Source: Cellulosimicrobium arenosum
GTDB lineage: Bacteria > Actinomycetota > Actinomycetes > Actinomycetales > Cellulomonadaceae
Length of the DNA stretch: 64,000 bases
Assembly (NCBI RefSeq): GCF_014837295.1
Contig: NZ_JACYHB010000002.1
Location: forward strand, 62,001-126,000
Reading direction: 5' to 3'
The notes beneath the pieces were generated by a model. The model was not told the origin of the DNA and made no database searches. It saw only the letters and a program-made list of their open reading frames with translations. Positions 49,343 through 56,805 of this stretch are shown here, piece by piece (position 1 is the first letter of the stretch; each line of letters begins with the position of its first letter). The position numbers and the translations under genes were made by a program.

Positions 49343-50317
49343 ATGCCGACGCCGGCGACGGACCGCAGGGTCCGGACGCGCACCTCGCGCCCGGTCCGCC
49401 GTCCGCTGCGCACGGCGGTCACCTTCCTCCTGGTGACAGCCGTCGCGGTCGGTGGCGTCGTGGTCGCGCTGGACCGCCTCGACGACGGGCCCGGGCCGGT
49501 CTCCGAGCGCTGCGCGGCGACCGTCGACGGGCAGACGTGGTACCTCTCGGTCGAGCAGGCCGACAACGCGGCGCTGGTCGCGGGTGCCGCCGCGCGCCGC
49601 GACCTGCCCGCACGGGCGACCACGATCGGGCTGGCCACGGCCCTGCAGGAGTCACGCCTCGTCAACATCGACTACGGCGACCGGGACTCGGTCGGGCTGT
49701 TCCAGCAGCGCCCGTCCCAGGGCTGGGGCTCGGTCGAGCAGATCATGGACCCCGTCTACTCCACGAACGCCTTCTACGACGTCCTCGCGACCGTCGACGG
49801 CTACGAGGACATGGAGGTCACGGTCGCCGCGCAGGCCGTGCAACGCTCCGCGTTCCCCGAGGCGTACGCCCAGCACGAGTCGTTGTCCCGCGCGTGGGCC
49901 TCCGCCCTGACCGGCTACTCCCCCGCGATGCTCACGTGCGAGCTCGCCCCCGTCCCCGACGACGAGCTCTCCGCGGCCGACGACGACCCGACGGCGGCCC
50001 TGACCGCGCGCATCGCCCGGGACCTGGGCGACCTGCCCGTGGCCGGACCTGACGCCGCGACCCCGGGCACCGTCACGGTCGACGCCACGCTCCTCCCGAC
50101 GGCCACGGGCGACGGCGGCGCCGAGCGCGCGGCCTGGTCGGTCGCCCAGTGGGCCGTGGCGACGGCGGACGCGACGAACACGGTCGCGGTAGAGGTGGCC
50201 GACCAGCGCTGGACCCGCGAGAGCGCCACCTGGACCGAGCTGGCCAACGACGACGCGGCACCGCGCCCGGAGCCGGGCACGGTCGAGATCACGGTCGCGA
50301 CGCCACCCGAGGACTGA
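49343..50317 (+). CDS. Membrane-anchored lysozyme-like protein
   Basis: This 324-residue protein has a basic N-terminus, one signal-anchor helix (residues about 24-46) and an outside domain. TIGLATALQESRLVNIDYGD and RDSVGLFQQRPSQGWGS resemble the catalytic region of lysozyme/transglycosylase-like domains, with Glu in LQES a candidate catalytic acid. Homologues are sometimes annotated as heavy-metal transporters without basis. It may trim or remodel peptidoglycan. ATG 49343 gives a normal signal anchor; the open frame before it overlaps dapD and is not used. Poor ribosome site (CGACGAG). Confidence 0.75.
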   Translation: MPTPATDRRVRTRTSRPVRRPLRTAVTFLLVTAVAVGGVVVALDRLDDGPGPVSERCAATVDGQTWYLSVEQADNAALVAGAAARRDLPARATTIGLATALQESRLVNIDYGDRDSVGLFQQRPSQGWGSVEQIMDPVYSTNAFYDVLATVDGYEDMEVTVAAQAVQRSAFPEAYAQHESLSRAWASALTGYSPAMLTCELAPVPDDELSAADDDPTAALTARIARDLGDLPVAGPDAATPGTVTVDATLLPTATGDGGAERAAWSVAQWAVATADATNTVAVEVADQRWTRESATWTELANDDAAPRPEPGTVEITVATPPED

Positions 50318-50332
50318 GATGACGCACCGGCC

Positions 50333-50434
50333 GCGGGACCGAGGGGAGCGCGCGCGGTCGTGGCGGGCCTGGCGGGAGCGGTCCGAGGAACGAGGTCCGC
50401 GGATGGAGACCGCGCGCGCTCCCCTCGGTCCCGC
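50333..50434. repeat. Perfect 27-bp inverted repeat with 48-base spacer
   Basis: Arms 50333-50359 and 50408-50434 are exactly complementary. The spacer contains a further weak 7-bp repeat. It lies between two convergent genes. A bidirectional terminator or a miniature inverted-repeat element are both possible; no target duplication is seen. Confidence 0.85.
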
Positions 50435-50478
50435 ACCCAGCCGCAGGGGACGCCGGCGCCGAACCTGCGCGGACAGAC

Positions 50479-50512
50479 CTCGGCCCCGACACCCGAGGGT
50501 GCCGGGGCCGAG
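50479..50512 (-). terminator. gltA terminator hairpin
   Basis: Perfect 10-bp stem CTCGGCCCCG / CGGGGCCGAG with an inner CACC/GGTG extension, 10 bases after the gltA stop. No U-tract. Confidence 0.7.
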
Positions 50513-50521
50513 AAGGACGGC

Positions 50522-51820
<1,299 letters not shown>

Positions 51821-51863
51821 GGTTCCCTTCCTGTCCTGCTCGCGCGCCGTTGTCGCGCGCTCG

Positions 51864-51869
51864 ACCGTA
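51864..51869 (-). promoter_or_regulatory. Candidate -10 box of gltA
   Basis: On the minus strand TACGGT, about 44 bases before the ATG; TTGGTC lies 19 bases further upstream as a possible -35. The spacing is long, so the assignment is tentative. Confidence 0.4.
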
Positions 51870-51924
51870 CCCCGCCCGACCGGCACGTGACCAATCCTGA
51901 ACTCTCACCAGAACCCCACATGCC

Positions 51925-51940
51925 TGTGAGGCACGTCACA
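51925..51940 (-). promoter_or_regulatory. CRP/GlxR operator upstream of gltA
   Basis: TGTGA-GGCACG-TCACA is an exact match to TGTGA-N6-TCACA and part of a longer 9-bp dyad (TGCCTGTGA / TCACAGGCA, 51921-51944). It lies between dapC and gltA, about 112 bases before the gltA start. In Corynebacterium glutamicum GlxR binds the gltA promoter. Confidence 0.8.
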
Positions 51941-51948
51941 GGCAATTC

Positions 51949-53103
51949 TCACCCCGTGGACAGTCGCCTCGTCGCCTCGTGCACGCGCTCGTCGGTCGCG
52001 GTGAGAGCGACCCGCACGTGCGCGTTCCCGGCGGATCCGTAGAACGTCCCGGGACCGACCAGGATCCCCAGCTCGGCGAGCCCGGACACGACCTGCCAGC
52101 AGGACTCGTCCGGATCACCCGCCTCGGAGCGGCCCCCGCCGGCCGCGCGCCGGCTCCACAGGTAGAGCCCGGCCTCGCTGTCGTCGACGGCCAGTCCGGC
52201 GGCGTCCAGGCCGACCAGGAGCGCGTCCCGGCGCCGGGCGTACACCTCGCGCTGTGCCGCGACGTGGGCGTCGTCGCCCAGCGCCGCGACCATCGCGGCC
52301 TGCACCGGTGCGGGGACGATCATGCCGAGGTGCTTGCGTGTCGCGAGCAGGTCCGCGACGAGCGCCGCGTCGCCGGCGACGAACGCGGCCCGGTAGCCGG
52401 CGACGTTGGACTGCTTGGAGAGGGAGTACGTCACGAGCAGCCCCTCGTGCGTCCCGCCGCACACGGTCGGGTCGAGGAGGCTCGGCACCCCCGTCGAGGC
52501 GTACGGCTCGGCCCAGGCGAGCTCGGCATAGCACTCGTCGCTCGCCACCACCGCGCCGATGCTCCTGGCCGCGGCGACCACCCGGGCCAGGTGCGCCGCG
52601 TCGAGGACCCGCCCGGTGGGGTTGCTCGGGGAGTTGACCCAGACCAGGCGGACGTCCGCGCGCCCGGCCCACTCGTCGACGTCGTCCGTGGCCAGAGCCG
52701 ACGCCCCCGCGAGCCGAGCCCCGACGTCGTACGTGGGGTAGGCGGTCCGGGGGTGCACGACGACGTCGCCCGGGCCGAGGTGCAGGAGCGCGGGCAGGAG
52801 ACCGACGAGCTCCTTGCTGCCGATGGTCGGCAGGACGGCGTCCGGGTGCAGGTCCGGCACGCCTCGACGGCGCGCGAACCACCCGGTCACGGCCTCCCGG
52901 AGCGCGGGCGTGCCGTGCGTCGTCGGGTAGCCCGGGGCGTCGGACGCCGCCGCCAGCGCGTCGCGGACGACGGCGGGCGTCGGGTCGACGGGCGTGCCGA
53001 CGGAGAGGTCCACCATGCCCCTCGGGTGCGCGCGAGCCCGCTCGAGGTACGGGGCGAGCGTGTCCCAGGGGTAGGCGAGCCCCGAGAGGTCGGCGAGTCC
53101 CAT
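51949..53103 (-). CDS. dapC: N-succinyldiaminopimelate aminotransferase
   Basis: This 384-residue class I/II PLP aminotransferase makes N-succinyl-LL-diaminopimelate. Schiff-base Lys is near residue 229 in SLSKQSNVAGYR; NSPSNPTGRVLD and DECYAELAW are typical cofactor motifs. It follows fdxA in the same direction, an association kept in many actinobacteria (Rv1177-Rv1178). The ribosome site is weak. With dapD/dapE 4-5 kb away it completes the succinylase branch. Confidence 0.9.
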   Translation of the reverse strand: MGLADLSGLAYPWDTLAPYLERARAHPRGMVDLSVGTPVDPTPAVVRDALAAASDAPGYPTTHGTPALREAVTGWFARRRGVPDLHPDAVLPTIGSKELVGLLPALLHLGPGDVVVHPRTAYPTYDVGARLAGASALATDDVDEWAGRADVRLVWVNSPSNPTGRVLDAAHLARVVAAARSIGAVVASDECYAELAWAEPYASTGVPSLLDPTVCGGTHEGLLVTYSLSKQSNVAGYRAAFVAGDAALVADLLATRKHLGMIVPAPVQAAMVAALGDDAHVAAQREVYARRRDALLVGLDAAGLAVDDSEAGLYLWSRRAAGGGRSEAGDPDESCWQVVSGLAELGILVGPGTFYGSAGNAHVRVALTATDERVHEATRRLSTG

Positions 53104-53134
53104 GACGTGGCGGTCCGAGGAGCGCGGGCCGGGA

Positions 53135-53452
53135 TCAGGCCTGCGGAGGCAGGGCCGCGATCATCGGGTCGTCCTTGTCGATGAGACCCATCTTCGCGGC
53201 GCCGCCCGGGGAGCCGAGATCGTTGAAGTACTCGACGTTCGCGCGGTAGTAGTCGCTCCACTCGCCGGGGACGTCGTCCTCGTAGTAGATCGCCTCGACC
53301 GGGCACACGGGCTCGCACGCGCCGCAGTCCACGCACTCGTCCGGGTGGATGTACAGCGACCGCTTCCCCTCGTAGATGCAGTCGACAGGGCATTCCTCGA
53401 TGCACGCCTTGTCCTTGACGTCGACGCACGGCTGGGCGATCACGTAGGTCAC
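53135..53452 (-). CDS. fdxA: Seven-iron ferredoxin
   Basis: This 105-residue ferredoxin carries one 3Fe-4S and one 4Fe-4S cluster. Cysteines lie at 9, 17, 21 and 25 and in CVDCGACEPVCP (40, 43, 46, 50). GTG 53452 gives the normal length and the conserved TYVIAQPCVD start; AGGAAGG lies about 10 bases upstream. The longer frame is not used. It carries electrons for cytoplasmic redox enzymes. Confidence 0.95.
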   Translation of the reverse strand: MTYVIAQPCVDVKDKACIEECPVDCIYEGKRSLYIHPDECVDCGACEPVCPVEAIYYEDDVPGEWSDYYRANVEYFNDLGSPGGAAKMGLIDKDDPMIAALPPQA

Positions 53453-53519
53453 GACGCGGGCACCTTCCTGACGGGGGTGTGGATGCTGCGGGCGCGGGGC
53501 CCGCACGGGTGTGCACGAC

Positions 53520-53526
53520 TAGTATC
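53520..53526. promoter_or_regulatory. Overlapping divergent -10 boxes (fdxA and SH3-like gene)
   Basis: Plus TAGTAT (53520-53525) and minus GATACT (53521-53526) occupy the same seven bases. The minus box has a TCGAGC -35 at 16 bases. Only one could be used at a time. Confidence 0.45.
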
Positions 53527-53580
53527 GCTCAGGTCGGGCGGTGCTCGACCACCGAGGACCAACCCGTGGACGAACGTGAC

Positions 53581-53907
53581 ATGACCGACGAGCACGCACG
53601 GCCCTGGACGTCGTGGCCTCCCGGGACCCGTGTCGTCGTCCGACGTCGGCTCGAGGACCACGAGGTCCCTGCCTCCGGCGAGCCCCTGACCGACGTCATC
53701 GGGATCGTGCTCGGCGCCGACGAGCGCGAGCTCGTGCTGCGTCGCGACGCGGGGCGCGCGGGGCACCTCCCGCACGCCGGGCACGGCGCCCGGGACACGC
53801 GCGGCGAGGTCGTGGTCGTCCCGGTCGACCGGATCGTCGGCGGCAAGATCGTGCCGCCCCGACCGGTGCGGCGCCCGGCCGGCGGCCGTACGGCGGACGA
53901 CCGCTGA
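53581..53907 (+). CDS. SH3-like domain protein (N-terminal domain of Rv0428c-type acetyltransferases)
   Basis: This 108-residue protein has RVVVRRRLEDHEVPASG, TDVIGIVLGADERELVLRRD, then PVDRIVGGKIVPPRPVRR. That pattern is the SH3-like N-terminal domain of Rv0428c-type GNAT proteins, here standing alone with no acetyltransferase domain after it. Start ATG 53581 or GTG 53566; neither has a strong ribosome site. Function unknown; the domain usually binds a partner or nucleic acid in such proteins (inference). Confidence 0.65.
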   Translation: MTDEHARPWTSWPPGTRVVVRRRLEDHEVPASGEPLTDVIGIVLGADERELVLRRDAGRAGHLPHAGHGARDTRGEVVVVPVDRIVGGKIVPPRPVRRPAGGRTADDR

Positions 53908-53913
53908 CGCGAT

Positions 53914-53930
53914 CGCCCGGGTTCCGGGCG
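53914..53930. terminator. Bidirectional terminator-like hairpin
   Basis: CGCCCGG-gtt-CCGGGCG, a perfect 7-bp stem, between the convergent SH3-like gene and tyrA. Confidence 0.5.
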
Positions 53931-53960
53931 GCTGGCCCCCGACCACCGGCCCCGGGCGGC

Positions 53961-54926
53961 TCAGACGACGTGGACCGCGTCGTCCTGCACCCGCACGACG
54001 ACGGCACCGCGGGCACCCAGCCCGGTGAGCGTCGTCCGCCACTCCCCCTGCTCGTCCAGCACGACCCGGTGCTCGGTGCGGTGGGTGCTGTCGGGCCGCA
54101 CGACCTGCCGCACCGGGTCGGGCCGGTCGAAGAACGGGGCGACGCCCGCGTTCGTCTCGAGCGCGAGGGCCAGCCGCTCCAGGTCGCGCACCACGACCCG
54201 CAGGCCGGCGGCGACCCAGGCCGCGTTGTCGGTCACCATGGCCTCGGTGCGCCGCGCGTCGGTCCGGGCGACGCGCGTGGTGTCGCGGAAGCTGCCTGCC
54301 GCGAGCGCGAGCGCCACGTCGCGCACCGGCGCGTCGGCGACGACGCCCAGCAGCTCGGTCGCCAGGACGTGCGGGACGTGGCTGACCAGGGCGGCGGCCT
54401 CGTCGTGCACCTCGTCGGTCAGCACGTGGACCGTGCCGCCGAGCGCCCCGGTGAGGAGTCCCAGCACGCGCACGAGCGCGTCCGCACGAGTCGTCGGTCC
54501 GACGGTGACGGCCCAGTGGGCGCCGTCGAGCAGGTCCTCGCTCGACGCGGCGAACCCCGACCGCTCCGTGCCGGCCATCGGGTGCGCGCCCACGTACCGC
54601 TCGCCGAGTCCCGCTGCCTCCACGGCGTCCCGCACGGCCGACTTGACGCTGCCCACGTCGGTCACGACGGTCGGACCGCCGACGTGCCGGGCGACCTCCG
54701 CGGCGACGGGCCGCACGGCACGCAGCGGCACCGCGAGGACGAGGACGTCCGGTGCGGTCCGGCACAGGCTCGCCACGTCGTCGGTCACCGAGAGCCCTGC
54801 GGCGCGCGCCGCGACCCGGGTCGCGGGGACGGCGTCGAACCCGACGACGTCCACCCCGGCGCGCCGGAGGGCGCGCGCGACCGACCCGCCGACGAGACCG
54901 AGGCCGAGGACCCCGACGCTCACCAC
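53961..54926 (-). CDS. tyrA: Prephenate dehydrogenase
   Basis: This 321-residue protein oxidatively decarboxylates prephenate in tyrosine synthesis. The NAD-binding GLGLVGGSVA is at 8-17; TDVGSVK, GAHPMAGTERSG and the HDEAAALVSHVPHVLA helix are the catalytic motifs. A short C-terminal domain is present. Start GTG 54926 or GTG 54923; the latter overlaps the pheA stop as GTGA. It is last in the VanW-ACT-pheA-tyrA unit. Confidence 0.93.
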   Translation of the reverse strand: MVSVGVLGLGLVGGSVARALRRAGVDVVGFDAVPATRVAARAAGLSVTDDVASLCRTAPDVLVLAVPLRAVRPVAAEVARHVGGPTVVTDVGSVKSAVRDAVEAAGLGERYVGAHPMAGTERSGFAASSEDLLDGAHWAVTVGPTTRADALVRVLGLLTGALGGTVHVLTDEVHDEAAALVSHVPHVLATELLGVVADAPVRDVALALAAGSFRDTTRVARTDARRTEAMVTDNAAWVAAGLRVVVRDLERLALALETNAGVAPFFDRPDPVRQVVRPDSTHRTEHRVVLDEQGEWRTTLTGLGARGAVVVRVQDDAVHVV

Positions 54927-55876
54927 AGCAGACCTCGCTCGAGCACGGTGGCCGACGACGACGCGTCGACCCCGGCGACGGGGACGTGCGCGGCGTCGAC
55001 GTCGGCGTGCACGGACTCGTCCAGCTCACCGCGGGTCGGCATCACGCCGAGCGTCTTGAGCGAGTCGCCCGCGCGCAGCAGGTCGCCCAGGGCGTCGCGC
55101 ACCGTCGGCGCCCAGGGTGCACCGTCGAGCGTGACGACGAAGACGTACGTTCCCTCGACCGCCTTGAGCGGTCGGGTGATCAGGCTCGACATGTTGACGG
55201 CGCGCTCGCCGAACGTCCGCGTGATGCGGGCGAGCACGCCGGGCCCGGTCACGACGGGCGTCACCGCGAGCATCGTGCGCCAGGTGACGGCGGTCCCCCG
55301 CGCGGGGCTCAGCACGGACGGCGCGACCGAGCGCGGCGCGAGCACGAGGAAGCGCGTCCGGGCGCCGTGGAAGTCCTCCACCGCCCGCTCGTACGTCTGC
55401 AGCCCGTAGAGGGGCCCGCAGATCGCGGGACCGAGCGCGACCTGCCGGTCCGTCACGTCGCGGCACGCTGCGGCGTTCGAGGCGGCGGGGACGGCGCGCA
55501 GCCCCGTGCGCGCGACGAAGCCCTGGCACTGTGCGAGACCGTGCGGGTGCGCGCTCACCTCGACCAGCTCGCCACGGCCGTCGCGGACGAAGGCGTCGAA
55601 GGAGACGTCGAGCACGACCTCGTCCACCGCGACGACGTCGGGGCTCCCCACGATCGCGTCGAGGGACGGGACCACGTAGCCCTCGACGGTGTTCTCGATC
55701 GCCACCACGCCGCGCTCCTGCGCGCCGCTCGCGACCCCGGCGAACACGTCGGTCACGGTGGGGAGCGCGACGAGCTCCCCCGTCGCGGCCTGCGTGCCCG
55801 CTCCGGCGCGGGCCCACTCGGCGGCTGCCTGGTGGGTGAACGTCCCCTCCGGACCGAGGTACCCGACGCGGGTCAC
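54920..55876 (-). CDS. pheA: Prephenate dehydratase with ACT domain
   Basis: This 318-residue enzyme makes phenylpyruvate. LGPEGTFT near 7-14, VVAIENTVEGYV, and TRFLVLAP mark the dehydratase domain. Then come the ACT domain (TGPGVLARITRTFGERAVNM) for Phe feedback and an extra C-terminal tail. GTG 55876 overlaps the stop of the ACT-protein gene; the long open frame beyond it is not used. Coupled to tyrA. Confidence 0.94.
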   Translation of the reverse strand: MTRVGYLGPEGTFTHQAAAEWARAGAGTQAATGELVALPTVTDVFAGVASGAQERGVVAIENTVEGYVVPSLDAIVGSPDVVAVDEVVLDVSFDAFVRDGRGELVEVSAHPHGLAQCQGFVARTGLRAVPAASNAAACRDVTDRQVALGPAICGPLYGLQTYERAVEDFHGARTRFLVLAPRSVAPSVLSPARGTAVTWRTMLAVTPVVTGPGVLARITRTFGERAVNMSSLITRPLKAVEGTYVFVVTLDGAPWAPTVRDALGDLLRAGDSLKTLGVMPTRGELDESVHADVDAAHVPVAGVDASSSATVLERGLLW

Positions 55877-56805
55877 GGTGCCTGCTGCTCGCCGACGTCC
55901 CAGCGCGGTGCGAGCGCGTCGGGACCGGGGACGAAGTCCCGCCCGGGCAGCACCGCGAGCACGCGGTGGGACACGCCTCGCTCCGCGAGGCTCCGGACCA
56001 GGGCGTCGAGCGTGCCCGCGTCGGGGCACGAGAAGGACGTGAAGAAGATGTGCGGCCCGGCCTGGGAGCGGTGGCTGCGCAGGTGCTGGAGGTCGACCCC
56101 GTGCTCCGCCACGACGCCGAGCGTCTGCTGCAGGGAGCCCCGGTGGTCGTCGCGCGGGCCGAAGGCGAGCCACACCTGCGCCGTCCCCTCGGACCGGGGA
56201 GCCGGGTCGCGCGACTCGAGCAGCCCGTACCAGACGGGCGCACCGTCGCGCAGGGTCTCGCTGCCCGAGAGCTCGACGAACCCGAGCGGCGCGAGCTCGT
56301 CGGCGGCGACGGACGCCTCGACCACGAGGCTCCCGTCGGCGCCCGCGAGCGCGACGCGCTCCGCGACCGTCATGCGGCCGGGGACGAGGCGCGGGCTGAT
56401 CCCCATGGTCCGCAGCGCGTGCCGCCGGTCGCGGACGCCCGCCTCGTCGACGACGACGTGCCCGGTGAGCTCGCGGTCGCCGGTCCGTCCGACCCACACC
56501 CACTGCGCCTCCACGGCGGCGGCGTCGGTCAGCACCACGCTGGGCGGCGCGGCGAGCAGCGCCCGCTCGAGGTCGTGGGAGGGCTGCGCCGGGTGACCCA
56601 GGTGGACGACTGCCGCGAGCCCCTCGATGCTCGCGACCGTCGACAGGGTGGCCGACGTCGAACCGAGGTCGAGCAGCGCCTCCGCCCCGGCGGCGTCGGC
56701 ACCGGTCCACCCGGCCCCGGTCGCGGCGAGCAGCGCCTGTGCGCCGGACTCCCGCTCGGTGCGCCCCAGCATGCGGCCGCGCGACATCCCGTTCTGCTCG
56801 GTCAC
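55873..56805 (-). CDS. ACT-domain protein of unknown role beside pheA
   Basis: This 310-residue protein is soluble. The C-terminal third (about 222-295) looks like an ACT regulatory domain: GSLQQTLGVVAEHGVDLQHL and SHRSQAGPHIFFTSF match the spacing in prephenate dehydratase. The first 220 residues match no family I know and lack dehydratase motifs. It overlaps VanW and pheA by four bases each way. It may sense an aromatic amino acid or bind PheA. The upstream open frame runs across the VanW gene and is not used. Confidence 0.7.
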   Translation of the reverse strand: MTEQNGMSRGRMLGRTERESGAQALLAATGAGWTGADAAGAEALLDLGSTSATLSTVASIEGLAAVVHLGHPAQPSHDLERALLAAPPSVVLTDAAAVEAQWVWVGRTGDRELTGHVVVDEAGVRDRRHALRTMGISPRLVPGRMTVAERVALAGADGSLVVEASVAADELAPLGFVELSGSETLRDGAPVWYGLLESRDPAPRSEGTAQVWLAFGPRDDHRGSLQQTLGVVAEHGVDLQHLRSHRSQAGPHIFFTSFSCPDAGTLDALVRSLAERGVSHRVLAVLPGRDFVPGPDALAPRWDVGEQQAP

